Made by a program: the position numbers and the translations under genes. The notes beneath the pieces were generated by a model that was given only the letters and a program-made list of their open reading frames with translations, was not told the DNA's origin and did not search any database. Positions 1 through 9,265 of a DNA stretch of 64,000 nt are shown here, piece by piece. How positions within the stretch are numbered: position 1 is the stretch's first letter; each line of letters starts with the position of its first letter. The stretch comes from SB11 sp943370295 (GTDB lineage: Bacteria > Bacteroidota > Bacteroidia > UBA8524), in assembly GCA_943370295.1 (NCBI GenBank), contig CALRQL020000003.1:273399-337398 (forward strand), written 5' to 3'.

Positions 1-2868
1 TATACTGTAATTGGTACTCCTGCGGCTCCTTCTGTAACTCCGGGCAGCCGTTGCGGTGCTGGTTCAGTAAACCTTAGCGCAACTCCACAGGTATCAACCG
101 ATTCTATTGTTTGGTTCCCAACCAATAACACTGCCGGTGCGCCTTTAGCTGTTTCTCGCAATTTTGCCACTCCGGTTATTGCAAGCAACACCACATATTA
201 TGCAGCAGCCATGAGGGGTGGAGCAGGGGGTGCAAACTCACTAACTACCATTACTACATCGGGTAATGCACAACAAGGTGTAATGTTTGACATTATTCCT
301 AAAAAAGATGTAATCATTGATTCAGTATCTCTATACTTAACCACAACTTACGTTACTCCGGGTAACTATACCTACAGGGTATATTACAAAACAGGAACAT
401 TTATTGGTTCACAATTAAATGCCGGTGCTTGGACAAACAATGGTGATTACAACGCAACATTTACTTCTACAGGTTTCCTTAAGTTTAATATTGCTGATAT
501 TACCATGTACAACGGTCAAACGTATGGTTTCTATATCACAATTATATCAGGCCCTGCACTTTCATTGGATTATACTACTTTAGGTGGCTTTACTACCTAC
601 AGCAATAGCGATATGGATATTTACTGTGGTAATGGTGTATCTGCATTGTTTGGCGGAACATTCAGCCCACGTGGTTTCAACGGTACAATACACTACAAAC
701 CATTGGGTTGTGCAAGTTCAACTACTTCGGTATTGGCAACTGTAAATCCAACTGCAAGTGGTAGTAGCATTAATCCAAAATCAGGTTCAGCAGGTTTCTT
801 CAATAGCGGTACCTTAGTTAACCCTGATATTAATGCCAGCCCAGATGTTATTTCATACAACTTGGCTGCTCCTACCGGATTTAACAACGCTAACTTTGGT
901 CCTTCGGGCACTTGGAACATGACTTCGTTAACTGTAAGAACAGTTAATGGCTATACAGTTCCTTCGTCAATGTATTCATTTACCAATCCAAACAGTTCAA
1001 GTTCAGGAGTATTTAACCTAAACACAGATACCACATTTAATGATAGTGTAATAAGAGTATCGATGAAACTGGTTAGGTTAGATAATGGTTGCGATACTAC
1101 GGTTGAACGCTATATATATATAGCTCCTCGTCCTAAGGCTTCTTATACCAATAATACAGTTTGCGAAGGCGACAAAACACTGTTTACCAATTCGTCAACA
1201 ATACAAGTTGGTACTCTTACTTATTTTTGGAACTTTGGTAATGGTATTACCAGCACTGATGCTGAACCACTACAAGTGTTAGGCTCTGCCGGTACTTACA
1301 ATGTTAAATTGGTTGTTACCTCTGATAAGGGGTATAAAGACTCTGTAACAAAAACAATTAATGTATACCAAATTCCTACTGCAAACTTCACTTTTTCTAA
1401 TGCTTGCCAAGGCACAGCAATTACAATGAATGATAACTCAGCTTTGCCTTCAGGTACTCCAACGTATTCATGGGATTATGGTGATGGTTCTGCTGCAGGT
1501 TCAGGTAGCTCAACCACTAGGTTGTATGCACAGCCAGGTATCTACATGGTTAAGATGACGGTTAATGTAAACGGATGTAAAGACGAAGTTGCTAAATATG
1601 TAACTCAAGCTCCTCGTGCCGTTCCGGCATTTACTTATTCAGCTCTACAATGTGATGATGCTAATGTTAGCTTCACAAACGGTTCTACTGCACCTGCATT
1701 TGGTAATGTAAGCTACAGCTGGAAGTTTGGCGACGGTTCACAAGCCGCAAGCTACAATGCAAACCATACCTACAATGCGTTCCAACAATTTAACGTAACG
1801 CTTGTTTCGCAAACTGAGTTGGGTTGTGTGGATTCAACTACACAAGCAATCACCTTGAAAGAATCTCCACAAGTTGATTTCAATGTTACCGGTTCAACTT
1901 GTAACGGCGATGTATTGAATTTTGCCAATACAAGTACTACACCTGTAGGTGCAACTAATATTTATGAATGGTCTTTTGGTGATGCTGTTACTTCAACCGA
2001 TGCTAATCCAAGTCACCAATATGCAGGCCCCGGCAGCAAAACAGTTACACTTGTTGCTAACAGCAGCAATGGTTGCGATGGACAAAAAGTAATGAACATC
2101 AACATCAACCTAAAACCCGTTGCTGATTTTGTAACCAGCGATGTGTGCGAAGGTCAAACTGCTCAGTTCACCAACAACTCAAGCATAGCTGATAACAGCG
2201 GCATTACATATTCATGGAATTTGGACGGCTTCACTGCAACTTCTGCTGATACAAGTGTTGTTTACACCGGCTCAGGTGCTAAAACCATTAGCTTGATTGT
2301 TACTTCTAACGGTGGATGTACTGATACAGCTACACAAACTTTGAACGTAAATCCTAAGCCTGTAGTTGATATCATTATCAGCTCTAAACTAAGCATGGAT
2401 GGCTCGTTCAACTTTACCAGCAACGCTGTAGGTACCAAATACTACTGGTTGTTTGGTGATGGTGGTGTTGATAGTGTAAAAACCACTTCATACAAATTCC
2501 TTGCTGACGGACGCTATACAATAAGGTTAATTGTTACCAGCGACAAAGGTTGTGTGGGTACAAACACACAAGATTTGTTTGTTAATGCACTTGGTGTGAA
2601 AGCTGTAGGCATTGATGGTTCAGTAGCTGTGTATCCTAACCCCGGTGCAGGTAATTTTGCTCTTGAGTTCAACGGTATCAGCGCTAGCGAAGTAGTTGCG
2701 GTATCTGTGTTGAATAACTTGGGTCAAAAAATTGCCGATGTAAACGTTGCGGATATTGTTAACAACAAATTGGATGTTAACATTACCAATCAAGCTGCCG
2801 GCATTTACTTTATACAAGTTGAAACTAAACAAGGTAGTGCCTCGTTTAAATACAACTTGGTTAAATAG
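1..2868 (+). CDS. PKD-repeat surface protein with T9SS C-terminal sorting domain (5' end outside window)
   Basis: The frame is open from base 1, so the true start lies upstream; 955 codons are visible. The first codons encode an Ig-like segment, followed by a beta-rich domain (roughly bases 270-690). About six PKD-like repeats follow between bases 1140 and 2590, recognisable by cores such as YSWDYGDGS, YSWKFGDGS and YEWSFGD. The last 80 residues form a type A sorting domain, starting VYPNPGAGNF and ending in a strand-rich tail with FKYNLVK. Such proteins are exported through the outer membrane by the type IX system and attached to or released from the surface; SprA, part of that system, is encoded at 50-57 kb. 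Adhesion is a likely role but is inferred from the repeats only. A strong terminator follows. Confidence 0.9.
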   Translation, partial: YTVIGTPAAPSVTPGSRCGAGSVNLSATPQVSTDSIVWFPTNNTAGAPLAVSRNFATPVIASNTTYYAAAMRGGAGGANSLTTITTSGNAQQGVMFDIIPKKDVIIDSVSLYLTTTYVTPGNYTYRVYYKTGTFIGSQLNAGAWTNNGDYNATFTSTGFLKFNIADITMYNGQTYGFYITIISGPALSLDYTTLGGFTTYSNSDMDIYCGNGVSALFGGTFSPRGFNGTIHYKPLGCASSTTSVLATVNPTASGSSINPKSGSAGFFNSGTLVNPDINASPDVISYNLAAPTGFNNANFGPSGTWNMTSLTVRTVNGYTVPSSMYSFTNPNSSSSGVFNLNTDTTFNDSVIRVSMKLVRLDNGCDTTVERYIYIAPRPKASYTNNTVCEGDKTLFTNSSTIQVGTLTYFWNFGNGITSTDAEPLQVLGSAGTYNVKLVVTSDKGYKDSVTKTINVYQIPTANFTFSNACQGTAITMNDNSALPSGTPTYSWDYGDGSAAGSGSSTTRLYAQPGIYMVKMTVNVNGCKDEVAKYVTQAPRAVPAFTYSALQCDDANVSFTNGSTAPAFGNVSYSWKFGDGSQAASYNANHTYNAFQQFNVTLVSQTELGCVDSTTQAITLKESPQVDFNVTGSTCNGDVLNFANTSTTPVGATNIYEWSFGDAVTSTDANPSHQYAGPGSKTVTLVANSSNGCDGQKVMNININLKPVADFVTSDVCEGQTAQFTNNSSIADNSGITYSWNLDGFTATSADTSVVYTGSGAKTISLIVTSNGGCTDTATQTLNVNPKPVVDIIISSKLSMDGSFNFTSNAVGTKYYWLFGDGGVDSVKTTSYKFLADGRYTIRLIVTSDKGCVGTNTQDLFVNALGVKAVGIDGSVAVYPNPGAGNFALEFNGISASEVVAVSVLNNLGQKIADVNVADIVNNKLDVNITNQAAGIYFIQVETKQGSASFKYNLVK

Positions 2869-2892
2869 TCTTCTACCTAACCTATAATAACT

Positions 2893-2925
2893 AAAGAGGC
2901 CACCTTATGGTGGCCTCTTTTTTTG
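2893..2925 (+). terminator. Rho-independent terminator
   Basis: A perfect 12-bp stem (AAAGAGGCCACC with its complement) and a TTAT loop is followed by a run of T, 25 bases after the PKD protein stop codon. Confidence 0.9.
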
Positions 2926-3068
2926 TTGGATTGCATAACAGGTTTGACCTGATTCATACATCTCTTGCTGTAAGTTTTTACGGTTAGCAAAAAAGCCACT
3001 GAATTACTATCTGTAATTCTTTAAAGTTTGGTCGCTTTTTAGTGTCAAGCGTAAGGTATCACTCAAGT

Positions 3069-3401
3069 TTATTCCCTTTCTTTTGCGCGCTGCACCATGT
3101 AAAGAAACAGGGGAAACGGGCCAGCCATACCAAACACTAAAGTTAGCAACCAAACAACCCAGATATTTTTGATACCGTGGCGTCTTGCTTCGTAATACGT
3201 CCAAAAGAAGAACACCATCACTACACACAATAAATCAACGATAAACGAGGCAGAAATATCATTTCCAAAAGCCCCGGCAATAGTAGCCGAAGGTTGAGTC
3301 CATAATAAAATGTTACCGGTTTCAACAGTAACTTTCATCATTAAGATAAGGGGGGCGATAAAGCCAATAGCAGTTAACGCCAGCAATACACTCTTTTTCA
3401 T
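3069..3401 (-). CDS. DUF2834-like small membrane protein
   Basis: This 110-aa protein has three hydrophobic helices (about residues 3-23, 47-70 and 76-98), with the charged segment EARRHGIKNIW between the second and third. Length and layout match the DUF2834 family, whose function is unknown. The open frame extends 20 codons further upstream, but a TAGCTTTG promoter box lies inside that extension, so the ATG at 3401 (MKKSVLLAL) is preferred. It lies downstream of the Crp-like gene in the same direction but has its own promoter. Confidence 0.75.
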   Translation of the reverse strand: MKKSVLLALTAIGFIAPLILMMKVTVETGNILLWTQPSATIAGAFGNDISASFIVDLLCVVMVFFFWTYYEARRHGIKNIWVVWLLTLVFGMAGPFPLFLYMVQRAKERE

Positions 3402-3421
3402 TTGCATATATTTTATTGATA

Positions 3422-3429
3422 CAAAGCTA
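3422..3429 (-). promoter_or_regulatory. -7 promoter box TAGCTTTG
   Basis: It matches the Bacteroidota consensus TAnnTTTG and ends about 20 bases before the ATG at 3401. It argues against any start upstream of that ATG. Confidence 0.55.
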
Positions 3430-3488
3430 TCCCCGCAGTTAGCCGGCACGCCTTGATGCAAATCAAGAAATCAGAGAAAATGAAACCT

Positions 3489-4049
3489 TTATCTTTTTGC
3501 CCGCAAACGGCTAAGAGTTTCAGGGGTCATGTTAAGATAAGAAGCAATATGTCGCAACGGTATCTGTTGCAACTCCTGCGGCATACGTTCAATAAAGGCT
3601 TTATAACGTTCTTCGGCTGATGTGGCAAGCATCTCAATTTCGCGTTTTCCGCGCCCAAAAAGTATATGTTGCATAAATAGCCTTCCCCAGCGCTCAAAGT
3701 TCTTGTAGCGGTCAAACAAATAGCTCATATCAGCATGGGTAATAGCATACGCTTCACCCGCTGTAAGAGCCTGAATGTATAATCTTGAGGGGGTTTGTGT
3801 GCTGAAAGAATCATAAGCGCCCGAAAAGTTACCTGTAAACGAAAAACCCAATATGGTTTCATCACCATCAGGGCTTAGGTAATACATGCTGTGTACGCCG
3901 GTTTTTATATAATAAAAGTAAGGCTCTATTTCACCTTCGCGGGTAAGCAGTTGGTCTTTTACAAAACTGATGGTTTTAAAACGGCCTTCGGCATCCGCCC
4001 ATTCAGTATCGTCAAGTTTCACCAGTTTTTCAAAAGCATCTCGCAGCAT
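3489..4049 (-). CDS. Crp/Fnr-family transcription regulator
   Basis: The 186-aa protein has a cyclic-nucleotide-binding-like beta barrel (about residues 20-115) and a C-terminal helix-turn-helix (IPLRHIASYLNMTPETLSRL). The residues that contact cAMP in true CRP are not obvious, so the effector is unknown. Similar Bacteroidota proteins often sit next to small membrane or redox genes, as here with the DUF2834 protein. The ATG at 4067 is six codons upstream but falls inside the terminator hairpin of the preceding gene, so the ATG at 4049 (MLRDAFEK) is preferred. Confidence 0.85.
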   Translation of the reverse strand: MLRDAFEKLVKLDDTEWADAEGRFKTISFVKDQLLTREGEIEPYFYYIKTGVHSMYYLSPDGDETILGFSFTGNFSGAYDSFSTQTPSRLYIQALTAGEAYAITHADMSYLFDRYKNFERWGRLFMQHILFGRGKREIEMLATSAEERYKAFIERMPQELQQIPLRHIASYLNMTPETLSRLRAKR

Positions 4050-4060
4050 ACAACAAAAAT

Positions 4061-4094
4061 AAGGCATTTAAAAGCCGCAGCTTTTAAATGCCTT
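4061..4094 (-). terminator. Rho-independent terminator of the phosphate transporter gene
   Basis: A perfect 15-bp stem (AAGGCATTTAAAAGC and its complement) surrounds a 4-base loop. On the minus strand it is followed by a T-rich stretch, 24 bases after the transporter stop codon. Confidence 0.75.
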
Positions 4095-4117
4095 AGATAA
4101 TTGAAGCAATAAATATT

Positions 4118-5527
4118 TTACAGTATTTGACGCAGTAATAAGTACAAACCACCTGAAAGTATAATGGTGGCCGGCAAGGTGAGCAACCACGCAAGTAATA
4201 TATTGCGCACGGTATTACCCTGTAGGTTTTTGATACCCTTATCGGCAATCATACTACCTGCAATACCTGAAGAAAGCACATGAGTAGTGCTAACGGGTAA
4301 GCCAAGAAACGACGACACACCGATAGTACTTGCAGCAACTAACTCAGCACTGGCTCCCTGTGCATACGTAAGGTGTTGTTTACCTATTTTTTCACCTATG
4401 GTAACTACAATACGTTTCCAGCCTACCATTGTGCCTATTCCTAATGAAAGAGCTATTAATATCTTTATCCAATCGGGAGCATAATCAGTGTATTGGCGTA
4501 TTTTCTTTACTTCACTTTCCAGTTCGTTTTGTTGCGCTTCACTAATTTCAAAAACACCTGCTGATAAAAACTTATCGGTATTTTTTGATACCATTAAAAT
4601 ATCCTTGCGCAACTCAAATGGTTTTTTGTCGCCCAAATAAGTAACGGAGGTTAGTGTATCCGTTGTTATTTTAATATCATCAATGTACCCTAGTGTTTTT
4701 ATTACTTTTATTGAGTCTTCATCGCTCAGTTTACTGGTATTAAGACCTTGGTAGTAACTTTCAATCTTTACCAAATTGGGTTTCATTTTCGATGGGTCTG
4801 CATCCCTGTCAAGCGCAAAGTAAGAAGGTACAATCCCTATTAAAATCAGCATCATCAACCCTACACCTTTTTGACCATCGTTATTACCATGCGAGAAGCT
4901 TACTCCTGTTGAGGTAAGGATAAGTAAACTACGAATCCAAAACGGAGGAGGACGGTCGCCTTTTGGCGGATTAAACAAAATATCTTTTTGTTTTTTGGCT
5001 GTTCTACGCAATATGTACATTAACACAATAGTTAATGTGCAGCCGAACAATGGCGAAAGAAGCAATGATAAACCAATGTCGTTTACTTTTCCCCAATTAA
5101 TGGCAGCATCAGTAGTGTTTGGCAGTAATCCGTATGCAATACCCACGCCCAATATTGAGCCGATAAGTGTATGAGAACTACTGGCCGGAAGACCAAAGTA
5201 CCAAGTACCAAAGTTCCAAATAATTGCACTGAACAAAAGGGCCATCACCATTGCCATACTACTTGATAAGCTCTGGTCTATAAGCAACTCAACAGGCAAT
5301 AGGTTCACAATACCCATGGCTACAGCAATACCGCCCATCATTACACCTGTATAGTTACATATTGCACTCCATACCACTGCAACCCAGGGTTTTAGTGAGT
5401 TGGTGTAAATAACGGTGGCAACTGCGTTTGCAGTATCATGGAAACCGTTTACAAACTCAAAAAAACAGGCGCATAAAAGACTGAATATCAGTAGCGAAAT
5501 GAGGAGGGTATCTTCTAATCCGAACAT
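4118..5527 (-). CDS. PiT-family inorganic phosphate transporter
   Basis: This 469-aa inner-membrane carrier imports phosphate with a coupled cation. The two inverted PHO4 halves are visible: the N-terminal signature NGFHDTANAVAT (about residue 28) and the C-terminal GLPVSTTHVLSSGIAGSM (about residue 420). Between them is a hydrophilic insertion at about residues 235-345. Roughly ten membrane helices are apparent. It is a single-gene unit: its own terminator follows and a different gene direction lies upstream. No PhoU-like partner gene is adjacent. Confidence 0.92.
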   Translation of the reverse strand: MFGLEDTLLISLLIFSLLCACFFEFVNGFHDTANAVATVIYTNSLKPWVAVVWSAICNYTGVMMGGIAVAMGIVNLLPVELLIDQSLSSSMAMVMALLFSAIIWNFGTWYFGLPASSSHTLIGSILGVGIAYGLLPNTTDAAINWGKVNDIGLSLLLSPLFGCTLTIVLMYILRRTAKKQKDILFNPPKGDRPPPFWIRSLLILTSTGVSFSHGNNDGQKGVGLMMLILIGIVPSYFALDRDADPSKMKPNLVKIESYYQGLNTSKLSDEDSIKVIKTLGYIDDIKITTDTLTSVTYLGDKKPFELRKDILMVSKNTDKFLSAGVFEISEAQQNELESEVKKIRQYTDYAPDWIKILIALSLGIGTMVGWKRIVVTIGEKIGKQHLTYAQGASAELVAASTIGVSSFLGLPVSTTHVLSSGIAGSMIADKGIKNLQGNTVRNILLAWLLTLPATIILSGGLYLLLRQIL

Positions 5528-5640
5528 AGGTTTTTTTAGACGCGGCGAAATTACACCCCCAACAAAGGCGCCATGTTAAGAATATGTTAATTGTTTGAGA
5601 AGCTTGCCTAAAACACAATGATAAGTAGTGTTTTGCAGTA

Positions 5641-6432
5641 TTATTTTATGGTGCTTAAATAGGCTTTGTAATCCTTTACGGCTTTGAAAATTGATTCGGC
5701 CACCTCTTTTTTACCTGAATCTGAAGCTAAATACTCACGCTCGGTAGGGTTTGATATAAAACCTGTTTCAATTAAAATGCTGGGCATTGTAGTTTTCCAA
5801 AGCACTAAAAATCCGGCTTGCTTCACCCCCCTGCTTTTCTTCACTTTTTTGCGTGCCGAAAGGTGTTTTTCAACTTTTGAGGCAAGCGTAAGACTTTGGT
5901 CGCGGAAAGCGTTTTGATAAAAGCTGAATATTATATGCGCTTCGGGCGAGTTGGGGTCGAAACCCTCGTAATCTTGCTGTTTTTCATAATCATCCTCGTA
6001 CAAAACCGCCTCATTCTCTCGCTTTGCCACGTCTAAGTTGTCATCACTTTTATGCAAACCCATCACGTATGTTTCGCTGCCGTTTGGCGTAGTCTTATGG
6101 TTGTGGTTACAGTGTATCGAGATAAAAATTGAGGCTTTGTTTCGGTTGGCTATTTTGGCCCGCTCGTGCAATTCAACAAACGAATCATTGTAGCGTGTGT
6201 AAACTACCTTAACATCCTTAAAACTATCGGTCAACATCTTGCCCAGCTTTCGGGCAATATCAAGTGTAACTTTCTTTTCCTGTACTTTTTTAGAGATAGA
6301 ACCGGGGTCTTTGCCGCCGTGTCCTGCATCAATAACAATCACCAACGTATTATCACCTTGCTTGGCGCCTGAAAATGAGGTAAACATTAACAACACCAGT
6401 AGTAAATAAAATATGTGGGCGGTTTGTTTCAT
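5641..6432 (-). CDS. N-acetylmuramoyl-L-alanine amidase (Amidase_3)
   Basis: This 263-aa zinc amidase cleaves the bond between N-acetylmuramic acid and the stem peptide of peptidoglycan in the periplasm. The zinc and catalytic motifs are visible: IDAGHGGKDPG near the N-terminus, ISIHCNHN in the middle and ILIETGFISNPTE near the C-terminus. A hydrophobic signal (IFYLLLVLLMFTSFSGA) follows the chosen start. The ATG at 6432 is preferred to an upstream one at 6513 because the extra 27 residues precede the signal peptide and would overlap the divergent lptD promoter region. Amidase and lptD are divergently arranged. Confidence 0.92.
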   Translation of the reverse strand: MKQTAHIFYLLLVLLMFTSFSGAKQGDNTLVIVIDAGHGGKDPGSISKKVQEKKVTLDIARKLGKMLTDSFKDVKVVYTRYNDSFVELHERAKIANRNKASIFISIHCNHNHKTTPNGSETYVMGLHKSDDNLDVAKRENEAVLYEDDYEKQQDYEGFDPNSPEAHIIFSFYQNAFRDQSLTLASKVEKHLSARKKVKKSRGVKQAGFLVLWKTTMPSILIETGFISNPTEREYLASDSGKKEVAESIFKAVKDYKAYLSTIK

Positions 6433-6450
6433 TTTATATTCCGGGTAGCG

Positions 6451-6458
6451 TATTTTTG
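6451..6458 (+). promoter_or_regulatory. -7 promoter box TATTTTTG for lptD
   Basis: It matches TAnnTTTG and lies in the 94-base gap between the divergent amidase and lptD genes, about 68 bases before the lptD ATG. Confidence 0.4.
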
Positions 6459-6526
6459 AAACGCCTAGTAAATCGGCATTATTGTTGACGGTGCAAGTTA
6501 CCACACACTCCACGGACTTGAAAAAA

Positions 6527-9157
6527 ATGGTAAATTATTTTATCCGTTTAGCACTGTTAATTTCTATAATACTGTACAATATCAATGCCAGTGCGCAAAT
6601 TGACAGTAACAGAAGTATGGCTACGGATTCTTTTGCTATCCCTTTGCCAGATAGCTTAGCCCGCGAAGACTCACTTAAAAAAGCGGGTTTTCAAAAGTCT
6701 ATGTTCGATGCAAAGGTTCGCTTCAAGGCAAAAGACTCCATTTTAATTGATATTAAGCAGCGAAAAGTGTTTTTGTTTGGTGATGCAGAGGTTTTTTACG
6801 AAAAGCTGGAGCTGAAGGGAGCTAAAATTACATTAGACTTTACTACGAGTGAGATTTTTGCTGAGTACGTAACCGATAGTACAGGAAAGAAATCGGGGGT
6901 TCCAAATTTTAAAGACGGCGGTCAAGCCATTGACGCCGATAAGATTGGGTATAATTTTAAAACCAAACGTGCCAAGATTAGTAACCTTGTGATGAAGGAA
7001 GGGGAGGGGATTATTTACGGAACAAAGGTGAAAAAGGACGAGCACAACAATATTTATGTGGGCGATGCTAAATATACTACCTGCAATGCTGAGCATCCGC
7101 ACTTTTATATACACGCACCAAAACTTAAAATAGTGCCGGGCAAGCAAATTGTTAGCGGCCCAGCTAATCTTGTGATTGGTGATATACCCACGCCTGCATG
7201 GATTCCTTTTGGCTTTTTTCCGGTGAGGCAGGGACGCAAATCGGGCATATTGATGCCGGGTTATGGGTTCTCGCCCGGCCAAGGGTACTTTTTGCGGAAT
7301 GGAGGTTACTATTTCGGTATCAGTGATTATTTTGATTTAGCTGTAACAGGTGATGCGTTTACACAAGGAACTTGGGCAGTACGTACAGCCAGTTCGTATG
7401 CAAAACGTTACAAATACAGCGGTAACATACAAATAGCCTATGCTAATAACCAGCAAGGTTCTCCCGAAGATGTGAGCGGGTTTTCGCGCCAACGCAACTA
7501 CAATATTGTTTGGAATCACCAGCTTGACCAAAAGGCAAGACCGAATACCAACTTTAGTGCAAGGGTAAATTACGTAAGCCCCAGTTATTTGCAGCTAAAC
7601 TCATACAATCCGACCACAATTATTCAAAGTCAGGTAAACTCAAGCATCAACTATAACCGTGTATTGGGCGAGGGTAAATATAATTTAGGAGTTTCGGCAT
7701 CGGCTTCTCAAAACAACCAAACAGGGTCAGTAAATATGTCGTTGCCCCAACTAACCTTTGATGTATTGCGCTTTTTTCCTTTTAAGCGTAAAGAAGCCGT
7801 GGGCGCAAAACGTTGGTATGAAGATATTGGGGTTAACTATTCGTTTAACGCGCAAAATAACATAAGTGCCGGCGACTCAACATTGCTGAAGGAAGAGACG
7901 TTTAAAAAGATGCAAAACGGCGGGATACACAGAGGCTCTGTGAGTACGCAGTTTAAGGTGTTGAAATGGTTTTCGCTTAGTCCTTCATTATCATTTAATG
8001 AGTATTGGTACTTGCAGAGTATTAATAAAACATGGAATAATGATAGCGTCCGCATTGAAACCGATACTTTGCCCGGTTTTGCCCGTGCGGCTGATTTTGC
8101 CTTTAATACAAACCTAAGCACTATGGTGTACGGCACCAAGTATTTTAAAAACAGTAAGCGTGTACAGGCAATTCGCCATGTAATGACGGTGAATATGGGT
8201 TTAGGTTACCGCCCTGACTTTTCGGATGCCGGTTTTGGTATTTATAAAAAAGTACAGGCTGATACCGGTAATACCCGTCAAGAGTTGTATTCGCGGTTAA
8301 GCAATGGTATTTTAGGGGGGCCGGGTCAAGGACGTGTAGGTCAGGTGAGTTTGGGCTTGAATAACAACATTGAAATGAAGGTGCGCCGCAAAAACGGTGA
8401 TACGGCCTTTAAAGAAGAAAAAGTGAAGTTGTTTGAGAGTTTGAGTATTGGAACTTCGTATAACTTTTTTGCTGAACAGTTTAAATTAGCTCCGGTGAGT
8501 GTAAATGCCCGGACGGTGCTATTTAAACAAGTAAGTGTAATGTTTAACAGCTTTACGTTTAACCCTTATGCACAAGATAGTGTGGGCCGCGACGTTGATA
8601 AGTATCTGGTAAACGAAACCGGAAAACTGGCAAGGTTTACAGGTGGTTCTATAGCATTAAGCACTTCTATAAACTCAACCATGTTTGACGGCAAAAAGGA
8701 TGAGAACGATGAAAAACCTGCACAGCCGGGTATCAATAACTTGCAACGAGCGGCAATGCTGTCAAACCCGTTTCTTACAGCGTATGAGCTGGCGTTATTA
8801 TCCAGCATGGGTGATTTTGTAGATTTTAACATTCCTTGGAGTTTGAGTTTTAACTACTCATACAATTATTCTAAACCTGCTTTTGAACGGAACATAACTC
8901 AAAACGTAACCTTTAACGGTGATATGAACCTTACTGAAAACTGGAAAATTGCATTTAGTTCAGGTTACGATTTTAAACGCAAAGAGGTAAACTTAACCAG
9001 TATTGATTTTTACCGCCAACTGCATTGCTGGGAGTTTAAATTAAGCTGGATTCCGTTAGGCCCTCGTCAATACTTCTTGTTCAACCTAAATGTAAAATCT
9101 AGCGTGTTGCAAGATCTTAAAATCAACCGCCGTAGGGATTGGTTTGATAATAACTAA
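6527..9157 (+). CDS. lptD: LPS-assembly outer membrane protein LptD
   Basis: This 876-aa protein is the outer-membrane barrel that inserts lipopolysaccharide into the outer leaflet with LptE. It has a signal peptide (IRLALLISIILYNINASAQ), then an OstA-like periplasmic beta-jellyroll at about residues 55-220 (for example the segment DSILIDIKQRKVFLFGDAEV), then a long barrel rich in alternating aromatic strands up to the C-terminus. The mid-region IPTPAWIPFGFFPVRQGRKSG is typical of the start of the LptD barrel in Bacteroidota. The first in-frame ATG (6482) lies before a hydrophilic stretch, so the ATG at 6527 just before the signal is chosen. Confidence 0.9.
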   Translation: MVNYFIRLALLISIILYNINASAQIDSNRSMATDSFAIPLPDSLAREDSLKKAGFQKSMFDAKVRFKAKDSILIDIKQRKVFLFGDAEVFYEKLELKGAKITLDFTTSEIFAEYVTDSTGKKSGVPNFKDGGQAIDADKIGYNFKTKRAKISNLVMKEGEGIIYGTKVKKDEHNNIYVGDAKYTTCNAEHPHFYIHAPKLKIVPGKQIVSGPANLVIGDIPTPAWIPFGFFPVRQGRKSGILMPGYGFSPGQGYFLRNGGYYFGISDYFDLAVTGDAFTQGTWAVRTASSYAKRYKYSGNIQIAYANNQQGSPEDVSGFSRQRNYNIVWNHQLDQKARPNTNFSARVNYVSPSYLQLNSYNPTTIIQSQVNSSINYNRVLGEGKYNLGVSASASQNNQTGSVNMSLPQLTFDVLRFFPFKRKEAVGAKRWYEDIGVNYSFNAQNNISAGDSTLLKEETFKKMQNGGIHRGSVSTQFKVLKWFSLSPSLSFNEYWYLQSINKTWNNDSVRIETDTLPGFARAADFAFNTNLSTMVYGTKYFKNSKRVQAIRHVMTVNMGLGYRPDFSDAGFGIYKKVQADTGNTRQELYSRLSNGILGGPGQGRVGQVSLGLNNNIEMKVRRKNGDTAFKEEKVKLFESLSIGTSYNFFAEQFKLAPVSVNARTVLFKQVSVMFNSFTFNPYAQDSVGRDVDKYLVNETGKLARFTGGSIALSTSINSTMFDGKKDENDEKPAQPGINNLQRAAMLSNPFLTAYELALLSSMGDFVDFNIPWSLSFNYSYNYSKPAFERNITQNVTFNGDMNLTENWKIAFSSGYDFKRKEVNLTSIDFYRQLHCWEFKLSWIPLGPRQYFLFNLNVKSSVLQDLKINRRRDWFDNN

Positions 9158-9265
9158 CTGTACTTTATTGATAATTAAAGTACATACTACATTACTAAAC
9201 GATTTATCCCCTTCATCCAAAAAAATTCACTTTCATACACAAAGGCTGTATTTATTGCAAAAATT

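Noticed and set aside
3007..3228. Short open frame overlapping the DUF2834-like gene on the same strand
   Set aside because: Different frame of the same DNA, no family features, and the DUF2834 frame has membrane helices and a promoter.
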